Positions 1 through 8,800 of a DNA stretch of 60,179 bases are shown here, in pieces. The notes beneath the pieces were generated by a model. That model made no database searches. It was not told the origin of the DNA and saw only the letters and a list, made by a program, of their open reading frames with translations. Source of the DNA: an uncultured Bacillota bacterium (GTDB taxonomy: Bacteria > Bacillota > Clostridia > Peptostreptococcales > Anaerovoracaceae). The position numbers were made by a program, and so were the translations under genes. Location: assembly GCA_949295785.1 (NCBI GenBank), contig CASFMJ010000116.1:1-60179 (forward strand), in the 5' to 3' direction. Positions within the stretch are counted from its first letter, which is position 1. Each line of letters opens with the position of its first letter.

Positions 1-92
1 ATTCTAACAGCTTAAGCAACAAGATGGGTAATTCCTTACTGGCTGTAAGGGGTATTAACCATAAATATATTGTAGTAGAAAAGGAGATGCAG

Positions 93-305
93 ATGATGGA
101 TAAAGTAATGAAGATTGAAGGAATGATGTGCTCACATTGCGAGGCCACTGTAAAGAAAGCTCTTGAAGCTCTGCCTCAGGTAGACATCGCACAGGTAGAC
201 CACAATAAGGGAACCGCTACAATTAAACTCAGAGCTCAGATTTCTGATGAAACTCTGAAGAAAACAGTCGAAGACAAAGATTATAAAGTTATAGAAATAG
301 AATAA
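93..305 (+). CDS. Copper chaperone-like heavy-metal-associated (HMA) domain protein
   Basis: A 70-residue, single-domain HMA (ferredoxin-like fold) protein of the CopZ type. The metal-binding motif is visible near the N-terminus as GMMCSHCEATVKKAL, with the CxxC pair that binds Cu(I) and passes it to a P-type ATPase. The rest has the expected alternating pattern, ending in DYKVIEIE. The frame is open further upstream, but AAGGAG at 81-86 sits correctly for the ATG at 93 (or 96), so the short start is chosen. No copper ATPase is visible, but the window begins just upstream. A different transition metal cannot be excluded. Confidence 0.88.
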   Translation: MMDKVMKIEGMMCSHCEATVKKALEALPQVDIAQVDHNKGTATIKLRAQISDETLKKTVEDKDYKVIEIE

Positions 306-314
306 TAAATTAAA

Positions 315-341
315 GCGGCAGTCACTTTTAGTGGCTGCCGC
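315..341 (-). terminator. Stem-loop terminator between convergent genes
   Basis: An 11-bp stem (315-325 pairs with 331-341, one G-T pair) with a five-base loop lies between the convergent HMA gene and the gerQ-like gene. Read on the minus strand it is followed by a T-rich stretch; on the plus strand it is not. It therefore best serves the minus-strand germination genes and may act weakly the other way. Confidence 0.6.
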
Positions 342-403
342 AGATCATTCAGCAGAAACTGCCGTTGCCCGCTATATTGTATAAGTGTTTCCTTTCTCTA
401 CGT

Positions 404-1054
404 TTACAGATTGGGGAACACCGGCTGTGAGTAGTATATATAAGAGAGACGAATAGAGAAAATATCCAGAACCATTATGTTCCCTGTAGTTATTTCCTGC
501 AGCAGTATAAAGTTGCTTCCCACACCTACAAGAAAGCCGTAGCGATCCTGTATGGTGTTTGAACCGACCAGCTGCTCTATTTTCATATATCTTCCTATCT
601 GTGTTCTGAGAAACCCGTTCATAGACTGAAGAGCGTCGTAGTCTATTTCTTCATCGTATCCGCTTGGAGTCATAGGATCCGGCGGAGTTATCATGGACGG
701 TGCGTCGGGAGTCCCTCCCATGGAGACATTACTCAGATAAGATGTCATCTGTGAATATGGAAGAGGATCATAATTCATGCGGCCGGATTCTGCAGTTGCT
801 GATTTTATGTACTCACCCGAAGCGGCCCGCATATAGGCATTGGAGTGGTTATCAGCATCAGTAGCGGCCGCTGCAGAAACCATGACATCATCGGAAGAAT
901 GTGTTTCTTCTGACGGGACTGTTGCTTTGCCCTCCTCAGGGGCCGGATTCTTTGAAACCGGCATTTCTTCTTCCATCTGTATTCTGTCTCCGACGGAGAC
1001 CCGTCCGGATTTTATCATTTTAGGTGTAACTGTGTTGCTGCAGCAAGCTGCCAT
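404..1054 (-). CDS. gerQ: GerQ-like spore coat protein
   Basis: A 216-residue protein whose last 70 residues resemble the C-terminal domain of spore coat protein GerQ: FLRTQIGRYMKIEQLVG, then a GVGSNFILLQEITTGNIMVLDI segment of the kind that follows in the family. GerQ is needed for CwlJ to localise to the coat and act during germination. The preceding 140 residues are low-complexity, rich in Ser, Ala, Asp, Met and Pro, and look disordered. That N-terminal half is longer than I expect for GerQ and could be a cross-linking tail. The gene lies 30 nt downstream of cwlJ on the same strand and has a GGAGGT site before its ATG. The domain call rests on recognition by eye, but the cwlJ partnership supports it strongly. 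Confidence 0.75.
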   Translation of the reverse strand: MAACCSNTVTPKMIKSGRVSVGDRIQMEEEMPVSKNPAPEEGKATVPSEETHSSDDVMVSAAAATDADNHSNAYMRAASGEYIKSATAESGRMNYDPLPYSQMTSYLSNVSMGGTPDAPSMITPPDPMTPSGYDEEIDYDALQSMNGFLRTQIGRYMKIEQLVGSNTIQDRYGFLVGVGSNFILLQEITTGNIMVLDIFSIRLSYIYYSQPVFPNL

Positions 1055-1084
1055 AGATTACCTCCTGTTCTGATTTTTAAATAA

Positions 1085-1528
1085 TCAAGTATCGGCATAA
1101 AGATCTGTAGGCGCATAGAAACAATGATCGCCTATCCGGTTATGAAATATGCCTACTTTTGTGGGAAAATATTTTGGGCAGGTGTCACTGTAGGGATTGA
1201 AAAAGAAAAGAGAATTATCAATTCCCGGAAGCCTTCCTCCTGCCATAGCCCAGTCAACGATCTGATAGTGAATATCAAGGGGTGTCATGTTGTAAACATT
1301 CTGCGGGTTATATGAACCCGCTACAGATTCACGCATACAGGTAAACTGACCCGGCTGGGTTATGACAGCCCTGATATCTCCACCGTTGCCTATGCGGCTG
1401 AATTCTCCCTCGGTAGCTGTGGCTCTGTTCATTACCACGGTAGCTACAGCGGCCATGCCGTATTCGCCTTCGCCACCGGCCTCACATTGTATGAGACGAG
1501 CGAAAAGCTCTCGTGTGTCTAATGCCAT
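1085..1528 (-). CDS. cwlJ: Spore cortex-lytic cell wall hydrolase CwlJ
   Basis: A 147-residue protein of the SleB/CwlJ hydrolase_2 family, with no signal peptide, as for CwlJ (SleB has one). The catalytic motif is LIQCEAGGEGEYGMAAVA, where the Glu is the presumed general acid; VVMNRA and CFYAPTDLY near the end are family hallmarks. CwlJ is made in the mother cell, sits in the coat and degrades cortex peptidoglycan containing muramic lactam during germination. The start has GGAGGTG seven bases upstream. The gerQ-like gene follows directly, matching their functional dependence. A sigma-K-like promoter lies just upstream. Confidence 0.92.
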   Translation of the reverse strand: MALDTRELFARLIQCEAGGEGEYGMAAVATVVMNRATATEGEFSRIGNGGDIRAVITQPGQFTCMRESVAGSYNPQNVYNMTPLDIHYQIVDWAMAGGRLPGIDNSLFFFNPYSDTCPKYFPTKVGIFHNRIGDHCFYAPTDLYADT

Positions 1529-1550
1529 AGTTCACCTCCAGAGACTAATA

Positions 1551-1578
1551 TATACTATGCAGAAATCTTAATATTTGT
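1551..1578 (-). promoter_or_regulatory. Putative sigma-K-type promoter of cwlJ-gerQ
   Basis: On the minus strand, AC (1578-1577), a 17-nt spacer and CATAGTATA (1559-1551) fit the sigma-K pattern of AC, 16-17 nt, CATAnnnTA. The predicted start would leave a leader of about 15 nt before the cwlJ ATG. Mother-cell transcription is what a cwlJ-gerQ pair requires. The match was made by eye. Confidence 0.5.
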
Positions 1579-1587
1579 GAATGCAGG

Positions 1588-1616
1588 TTGCTCAAAATGT
1601 AAATCTATAATATAAT
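1588..1616 (+). promoter_or_regulatory. Sigma-A promoter of the LTA-synthase-like gene
   Basis: TTGCTC (1588-1593), a 17-nt spacer and TATAAT (1611-1616) lie 35 nt upstream of the ATG at 1651. The stretch is very AT-rich, which helps melting. Confidence 0.65.
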
Positions 1617-1650
1617 ATAAAAATATAATTTTGCTTGAAAGGGATTTGAG

Positions 1651-3594
1651 ATGAACGTTAAAGTAAAGAATCTTATTTTTGCGGCAGAAATATTCGCAGC
1701 TTTGATTCTGATGCAGCTGATTTTTTCGGCTTTTACCATAGGATTCAACTCTACGGAACACTGGCTGGCTGAAATAGCCATAATAGGGCTCACTTCACTG
1801 TCAACAGCTGTTCTTTTGTTTATTTTAAGAACATGGCCGCGGGAAAAAGCAGGAAAAATCCTTTATGGTACAGGAATGGTGACGGCAACAGTACTTTTTG
1901 CTGCACAGGAAGTGTATTATGCCATATTCGGTACATTTTTCACTGTATATTCTCTTATAAACAGCGCCCAGGTTGTTGAATTCATGGATGTTGTATTTAT
2001 TAACATGTGGCGTGAAAAAATAGCCATAGTTCTTTTTTTTGCTGTAGGGATAACCATTACTGTAAGAGGTATAAAAAGAAAATTTGATATTACAGATGAA
2101 AACAGCGGCAAAAAGAAAAAAATGATGCTTCTGACGGCAGTTCTTTGTGTCGCATCTTTTGGAGCCAGTCTTTTGCCCGGTACTGTAAAAAGCAATGACC
2201 CCATGTCACCCTATCAGAATATTTACGGAACAGGAGAAATCGAGGGTGCTGTAAGGTGCTGCGGGCTTCTTGGTGCAATGGAGATAGACTTCTTTAAGCT
2301 GGTTGTGGGATGGGAGCCTTCCATAGAAGCTGACGGGGACTATGTAAAGCCAGATAAAAACGATAACGTAATAAAAAAACTGGATTTTGAAAATATTGCG
2401 GATGAAGAAGATGATAAGACCATCAGCACGATGCACGAATATTTCGGGAGTATCCATCCCACAGAAAAGAATGAAAAGACAGGAATATTCAAAGGGAAAA
2501 ATCTCATTCTCATAACGGGAGAAAGCTTCACTGACTTTGCTGTGGACCCAAAATATACGCCAACACTATACAAACTGCAGACGGAAGGCTATACGTTCAC
2601 AAACTTTTATAATCCACTGTGGGGAGTCAGCACTCTGGACGGGGAATATGTAAACCTTGTCGGACTTCTTCCAAAACCGGGTGTATGGTCAATGAAAGAA
2701 TCTGTTGATAATGATCTGCCTTTCACATTGGCACATCAGTTCTCAAAAGAGGGCTATGTTTCGAAAGCCTATCATAATCACAGCATATATTATTATCAGA
2801 GGGACAAATCTCACCCTAATCTGGGATATGATTTCAAAGGTCAGGGCAGAGAATATTCTTTTACCGATACATGGCCGGAATCGGATCTGGAGATGATAGA
2901 TCAGACCACCGAAGATTTTCTTGCACCGGATGAAAACGGTGAAATACAGCCGTTTCATGTATATTACCTAACTGTCAGCGGTCATCTGGAGTATAACTTT
3001 TTTGATGACGATATGGCTATAAAAAACAAGGATGCTGTAAAAGATCTGGAAATGTCGGAAGCATGTAAAGCTTATATGGCAGCCAATATAGAGCTGGACA
3101 AAGCTATGGAACTTCTTCTTGAAAGACTGGAAGAGGCCGGAGAGCTTGAAAATACAGTCATAGCACTGGCAGGAGATCATTATCCCTATGGACTTGATGC
3201 TTCAGAGATAAGTGAATTCAGAGGGCATGATATTGATACAACATATGAAATGTATAAAAGTACATTTATATTGTGGACTCCCGGAATGGAACCGGAGACT
3301 GTAGATAAATTAAGCAGCAATCTGGATATTCTTCCTACACTGTCTAATATGTTTGGGATAGAGTATGACAGCCGGCTTCTCATGGGAAAAGATATCTTTT
3401 CTGACAGTGAAGGATTTGTGGTATTCAAGGATAAGAACTGGATAAGTGAAAAGGGAACAAGAAATGAACTTATAAAAAAGGACGAGAAATATGTAGAAAA
3501 GAAAGATAAAAAAGTGGCGGAAATGTTTAATTATTCCGCCATGATTCTGGATGAAGATTACTATTCATACCTGAGGCCTTATCTTTCAGATTGA
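1651..3594 (+). CDS. LTA synthase family phosphoglycerol transferase (sulfatase fold)
   Basis: A 647-residue membrane protein. Roughly residues 1-185 contain about five transmembrane helices; the rest is an extracellular alkaline-phosphatase/sulfatase domain. Glu291 in GESF is a predicted metal ligand and Thr328 in GVSTLDGE matches the nucleophilic Thr of LtaS (T-x-x-x-E). The late GDHYPYG motif supplies further metal ligands. Such enzymes move glycerol-phosphate from phosphatidylglycerol to lipoteichoic acid or other surface glycans. Which acceptor is used here cannot be told. AAAGGGA precedes the ATG. The last 16 nt overlap the convergent DMT gene. Confidence 0.85.
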   Translation: MNVKVKNLIFAAEIFAALILMQLIFSAFTIGFNSTEHWLAEIAIIGLTSLSTAVLLFILRTWPREKAGKILYGTGMVTATVLFAAQEVYYAIFGTFFTVYSLINSAQVVEFMDVVFINMWREKIAIVLFFAVGITITVRGIKRKFDITDENSGKKKKMMLLTAVLCVASFGASLLPGTVKSNDPMSPYQNIYGTGEIEGAVRCCGLLGAMEIDFFKLVVGWEPSIEADGDYVKPDKNDNVIKKLDFENIADEEDDKTISTMHEYFGSIHPTEKNEKTGIFKGKNLILITGESFTDFAVDPKYTPTLYKLQTEGYTFTNFYNPLWGVSTLDGEYVNLVGLLPKPGVWSMKESVDNDLPFTLAHQFSKEGYVSKAYHNHSIYYYQRDKSHPNLGYDFKGQGREYSFTDTWPESDLEMIDQTTEDFLAPDENGEIQPFHVYYLTVSGHLEYNFFDDDMAIKNKDAVKDLEMSEACKAYMAANIELDKAMELLLERLEEAGELENTVIALAGDHYPYGLDASEISEFRGHDIDTTYEMYKSTFILWTPGMEPETVDKLSSNLDILPTLSNMFGIEYDSRLLMGKDIFSDSEGFVVFKDKNWISEKGTRNELIKKDEKYVEKKDKKVAEMFNYSAMILDEDYYSYLRPYLSD

Positions 3595-4547
3595 GAAGTG
3601 TCATCATTTTTGTTTTCCGGTTCAGGTATGTGCTGATTTACTGCATCTATTCTTGTGACCTGCCATATGCCGAAGATTATGAGTACAGAGCTTATTAAAA
3701 TCACAGGGGTCAGGGGCTCACCTAAGAATATGACTCCTGAGAATATTGAACAGATGGTAGTCAGAGTACCATATATGGACAGTGTCATGACAGACATGTT
3801 TCCTGCTGCAAAGTTGACTATATTGTAACACAGAACAGAGCAGAAAATACTCAGCATGAGCATGGGAACAACGAAATCGGCCTTTGTAAGGGGATCTGTA
3901 AATTTTGACAGGTCTCCTTTTTCTTTTACTAGGCTGACAATGGTGAAAACTGTAAAACAGGCTCCTATCATAAAATATGTACGCTCAAACGCCGTGTATG
4001 TTTCAGAAAGTTTTCTGTTGATGGTTCTGTATGAAGCTGAAATCATCAATGTGATAAACAGCAGAAGTATACCCACAGGCTGTATTACTCCCATTTCACT
4101 TCCGGACAGAGTTATCATGATGACACCGATGATGGGAAGAAAAGCAAATAACACCTGTTTTGCCGAAGGATATTCTTTGATAAAAATTGCAGCAAATCCC
4201 ATTGCAACAATGGGGCAGATAGACAGAACCACTCCTGAATATGTAACATTTGTGTAGAGTATTCCATAGGTTTCAAAATAAAAATATACCGGTTCAAGCA
4301 GGCTGAACACTATCAGAAGCCATATGGACTTTCCTTTTAAGGTGAGTCTGAATTTTCCTGTGAGCATCAGTATGTTCAGTATCAGGAAAGCGACGAAAAA
4401 TCTCACTGTAAGAAGAACATCGGGGGATGCGACAGTCAGAGCTATCTGTGTGAACATATAGCTGAACCCCCAGAGAGAATGTCCCACTATTGCGGCAGTT
4501 ACAGCAAGAGCCCTCTCATTGAGTCTGCGATTAAGATTATTTTCCAT
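3579..4547 (-). CDS. EamA/DMT-family membrane transporter
   Basis: A ten-helix drug/metabolite transporter of the EamA type with two repeats of five helices; the first opens with AAIVGHSLWGFSYMFTQIAL. Members export amino acids or other small metabolites; the substrate is not predictable. The frame is open to an ATG at 4571, but AAGAGGA is correctly spaced only for the ATG at 4547 (MENNLNRR), so that start is used (about 322 residues). It lies 43 nt downstream of the exonuclease/phosphatase-fold gene on the same strand and is probably co-transcribed with it. Its 3' end overlaps the end of the LTA-synthase-like gene by 16 nt. Confidence 0.88.
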   Translation of the reverse strand: MENNLNRRLNERALAVTAAIVGHSLWGFSYMFTQIALTVASPDVLLTVRFFVAFLILNILMLTGKFRLTLKGKSIWLLIVFSLLEPVYFYFETYGILYTNVTYSGVVLSICPIVAMGFAAIFIKEYPSAKQVLFAFLPIIGVIMITLSGSEMGVIQPVGILLLFITLMISASYRTINRKLSETYTAFERTYFMIGACFTVFTIVSLVKEKGDLSKFTDPLTKADFVVPMLMLSIFCSVLCYNIVNFAAGNMSVMTLSIYGTLTTICSIFSGVIFLGEPLTPVILISSVLIIFGIWQVTRIDAVNQHIPEPENKNDDTSQSER

Positions 4548-4590
4548 TTCGGTCATTCCTCTTGATGTCATCTGATTTTAATAAAATATA

Positions 4591-5661
4591 TCATTTCAGG
4601 ATAAATTTCAGATAAACCGGATTATGGTCAGAGCAGGCAAAGTTTTTATCGATTACGTCTGAACTGACTTTTTCAATGTTATCAGAGATTATAAATCCGT
4701 CAATGGTGAGCTGGAAAACAGTTTCAGGATCCCATGGGGCGTCCGCATTGCGGCAGCTGGGGGAAGGATTGTTTTCATTATAAGGGACAACCAGATCAAA
4801 TCCTTCCGGAATTGTGTCAAAGGGAAAAGGTGCGGCCCAGCTGTAGTCACCTCCGGATATTCCGAATATAGCGGATGAGTCTCCCAGAAGATCTTTGTTA
4901 AAGTCTCCTCCGCATATGACATAATTTCCTTTTTCATATTCAGCAGTTATGTCAGAATACAGCATTTCCAGCTGAGATTCTGCTACGGAAGGATCGCTGG
5001 TATATGCAGAAAGATGGAAATTGACAAGAACCAGTTCCTTGCCGTTTTCTACAGGAAGTCTTGATATGCTGTAACATCTGTCAAGATCCAGAAACTTTGC
5101 AAATCCGCTCTGTATGGGAAGACTTCGCCTCAGTGAAGAAGATATATGGTAATCAGACATGGTTACAATCCCTGCTACTGACTTGCCGTGAGGCTCTGTC
5201 AGCGGATAAAAGAGATATGGCGAGTCATAGTTCTGAGCATAGACCCTTTCCATATAATCAAACTTATCTGAGATCATAGAATACTGGTCTATATGATAGG
5301 ACCGGTCAGAATCTCTGTCTACTTCCTGCAGCATATAGAAATCCGAGTTTTCAGCATAAAGATCGTCTATGATATTATTAACAGTATCCTTTACTGTCTC
5401 CTCTGAAAAACCTCTTGAATATTCTCCTCCATCCATGAAGAAAGAAAAGTCGTCTGTATATGCGCCAAAACCGATATTCCATGAAGTCAGAGAAAGCTCC
5501 TTAGAAACGGGTACAGTTTTACCGGCAGCAGAGCCGTCTGTATCAAGGGGAAGATTATCCTCAAGCCGATAATATGAAGTGAACACATATACGACATAAA
5601 CAATCAGCACTAGTATTATGGCAGCAATGGCTGCGGCAATGATTCTGAAAGCTTTTTTCAT
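4591..5661 (-). CDS. Endonuclease/exonuclease/phosphatase family protein, membrane-anchored
   Basis: A 356-residue EEP-fold protein with an N-terminal signal anchor (about residues 5-30) followed by the extracytoplasmic domain. Fold motifs run in order: LTSWNIGFG, YMLQEVDRDSDRS (metal-binding Glu), ICGGDFNKDLLG (Asp and Asn) and CSDHNPVYLKF (catalytic Asp-His). The family includes DNases, sphingomyelinases and inositol phosphatases, so the substrate is open; an anchored surface enzyme suggests nucleic acid or phospholipid outside the cell. AAGGAG lies seven bases before the ATG and a good promoter lies upstream. Confidence 0.85.
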   Translation of the reverse strand: MKKAFRIIAAAIAAIILVLIVYVVYVFTSYYRLEDNLPLDTDGSAAGKTVPVSKELSLTSWNIGFGAYTDDFSFFMDGGEYSRGFSEETVKDTVNNIIDDLYAENSDFYMLQEVDRDSDRSYHIDQYSMISDKFDYMERVYAQNYDSPYLFYPLTEPHGKSVAGIVTMSDYHISSSLRRSLPIQSGFAKFLDLDRCYSISRLPVENGKELVLVNFHLSAYTSDPSVAESQLEMLYSDITAEYEKGNYVICGGDFNKDLLGDSSAIFGISGGDYSWAAPFPFDTIPEGFDLVVPYNENNPSPSCRNADAPWDPETVFQLTIDGFIISDNIEKVSSDVIDKNFACSDHNPVYLKFILK

Positions 5662-5692
5662 ATCAAGATCTCCTTTTATAATTAACAGAGAA

Positions 5693-5721
5693 ATTTTAGC
5701 ACATTATGATGTTCTTTTCAA
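5693..5721 (-). promoter_or_regulatory. Sigma-A promoter of the EEP-DMT operon
   Basis: On the minus strand TTGAAA (5721-5716), 17 nt, TAAAAT (5698-5693), 32 nt before the ATG at 5661. Confidence 0.6.
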
Positions 5722-5779
5722 CATTGACAGGTTACATAAACAGCAGGGGCAAAAGAACCTTTTAAACATAAGAGCGCTG

Positions 5780-5788
5780 TGGTAAAAT
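5780..5788 (+). promoter_or_regulatory. Extended -10 promoter of dnaE-pfkA
   Basis: TGGTAAAAT is an extended -10 element 20 nt before the dnaE ATG, with a poor -35. A TTGACA at 5724-5729 is too far away to pair with it. Confidence 0.4.
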
Positions 5789-5808
5789 AATATTAAAGGA
5801 GAAAAAAT

Positions 5809-8800
5809 ATGGCTTTCACACATCTTCACGTTCATACGGAATACAGCCTGCTGGACGGAGCCGCAAGGATAGGCGATCTTGTGAGCAGGGCAAAGGAACT
5901 GGGCATGGACAGCCTGGCCATAACCGACCACGGTGCCATGTTCGGGGTGATAGATTTTTATAAGGAATGTAAAAAGCAGGGCATAAAGCCTATAATAGGC
6001 TGCGAAGTATATACTGCCGCAAGAAAGATGACAGATAAAGAACCGGAAAGGGACAAACATCAGGGTCATCTTGTTCTGCTGGCTAAAAATAATACAGGCT
6101 ACAAGAATCTGATCAAGATAGTTTCTGCAGGATATATCAGAGGATATTACTATAAACCGAGAATAGACAAAGATGTGCTCAGAGAGCACAGCGAAGGAAT
6201 AATCGCCCTTTCGGCATGTCTTGCCGGAGAAGTCCAGAACAGACTGCTCAGGGGAGACTATAAAGGAGCATTGAAAGAAGCTTCCGAACTGCTGGATATC
6301 TTTGGAAAAGGGAACTTTTACATTGAAATGCAGGATCAGGGTCTGGAAGAAGAAGCCGGGATAAACCCTATGCTGCTGGATATAAGCAGAGAACTTGGAG
6401 TGCCTGTTGTGGCCACCAATGATGTCCATTATGTAAGACGGGAAGATGCAGAGGCCCATGATGTGCTTCTGGCTATTCAGACTGCTACCAGCATCAATGA
6501 TGAAAACAGAATGAGATTTCCCAACGATCAGTTTTATCTCAAGAGCGAAGAAGAAATGCGATTCATATTTGCGTCTGTGCCGGAGGCTGTAGATAATACA
6601 GCTGTTATAGCAGCGGAATGTAATGTTGAATTTGAGTTCGGCAAATATCATCTGCCCGAATTCAAGGCGCCTGAAGGAAAAACCAACAGACTTTATCTTC
6701 GGGAACTGTGCCGGAAGGGACTGGCTGAAAGATATGGGGAGAAAGCTGATGACAGTCTAAAAGCACGGCTTGAATATGAGCTTTCTACCATAGAATCAAT
6801 GGGATATGTGGAATATTTCCTTATTGTATGGGATTTTATAAACTATGCCAGAGAAAACGGCATAACAGTAGGGCCGGGAAGAGGTTCCGCCGCCGGATCA
6901 CTTGTGGCCTACTGCCTCAGGATAACTGATATAGACCCGATTAAATATAATCTCATCTTTGAGAGATTTCTCAATCCTGAGAGGGTCAGTATGCCTGATA
7001 TAGATATAGACTTCTGCTATGAAAGAAGGCAGGAAGTCATAGACTATGTAACGAAAAAATACGGGGAAGATCGGGTATGCCAGATAATAACCTTCGGAAC
7101 AATGAAGGCAAAGCAGGCCGTGCGAGATGTGGCAAGGGCACTTGATATCAGCTATGCAGAAGCTGATGCTATTGCCAAAGCCATACCTTTTGACCTTGGA
7201 ATGACCATCGAAAAGGCTCTTAATACCAGTCCCGATTTTAAGGCCATGTATGATCAGGATATCAGGGCAAAGCAGGTAATAGATATGGCCAAGGCGCTGG
7301 AGGGAATGCCGCGCCATGCTTCCACTCATGCAGCCGGAGTTGTTATATCAAAGGAGCCGCTGGATGAGTATGTACCCCTTTATATGTCAGATAAAGGCCC
7401 TGCGACCCAGTTCCCTATGACTACCATAGAAGAACTGGGACTGCTTAAAATGGATTTTCTGGGTCTTCGAAATCTGACTGTCATAAGAGATGCTCTTGAA
7501 CTTATAAAAACAGACCATGGCGTAGAGATAGATTTTTCAAAAATGGGATATGATGATCCCGGAGTATATGAAATGATAGCTCAGGGAAATACCCAGGGAG
7601 TGTTTCAGCTGGAAAGCCAGGGAATGACCCAGTTTATGAAAAATCTGCGGCCAAACTGTTTCGAGGATATAGTTGCCGGTATATCTCTGTATCGACCGGG
7701 TCCGATGGATTCTATCCCCAAATATATCGAAAACAAAAAAAATCCGGAAAAGATAAAATACGTTCATCCGGCTCTTGCTCCCATACTTGATGTGACTTAC
7801 GGATGTCTTGTCTATCAGGAGCAGGTTATGCAGATAGTGAGAGATCTGGGCGGTTACAGCTACGGAAGATCAGATCTTGTACGCCGGGCCATGTCCAAGA
7901 AAAAAATGGCCGTAATGCTTGAAGAAAAAGAATATTTCATACACGGAAAAACTGCTCCTGACGGTACTGTAGAGATCAGCGGCTGTGTCAGAAACGGTAT
8001 TCCTGAGGAGGCAGCGGAAGAAATATTCAATGATATGGTAAGTTTTGCTCAGTATGCATTCAACAAGAGTCATGCGGCTGCTTATGCAGTAGTGGCATAT
8101 GAAACAGGATATCTGAAGCTTCATTATCCCGTAGAGTTCATGGCGGCACTGATGACAAGCGTCATGGGAGATGCGGGACAGACGCCCAAATATATAAGAA
8201 ACTGCAATGAGATGGGTATAGAAGTACTTCCTCCATGTGTCAATAAAAGCCGTAAGAAATTCAGCGTAGAAGACGGGAAAATCAGATTCGGACTCCTTGG
8301 CGTAAAGAATGTGGGCGAAAATGCTATAGATGCCATTATTTCCGCCAGAGAAGAAAAGGGTATCCCCAAGGACATATTCACGTTTATAGAACAGCTTGAT
8401 ATAAGCCAGATCAATAAGAAGGCCATAGAAAGCCTTATAAAAGCCGGAGCGCTGAGCTGTCTCAGCGAAAACAAGGCTGCATTGATGTCAGTATATGAAG
8501 GCCTTGTGGAATCGGCACAGAACAGCAGCAAAAAGAATCTGGAAGGACAGATGTCCCTGTTCGATATCGGTGGAGAGGATATGCTGGGATCTATGGATAA
8601 CAGCCTTCCCGATGTTGCTCCTTTTTCAAAAGAGACTTCCCTTGCGATGGAAAAGGAGATGCTGGGAGTATATATAACAGATCATCCTCTTAATAATTAT
8701 GCCGAAATGATAAACAGGGTGGCAACTGTGACCTCAGAAGAACTTAACCATGCCGGCCAGGAACATGACATGGGAACTTCTCAAAGCCACATTCGCGACG

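Noticed and set aside
5724-5729. TTGACA upstream of dnaE as a -35 box
   Set aside because: No -10 lies at a usable distance; the extended -10 at 5780 is too far downstream.
5704-6651. Long open frame of 315 codons opposite the start of dnaE
   Set aside because: It lies antisense to a certain gene, has no ribosome binding site, and its Phe/His/Cys-rich composition is that of a shadow frame.
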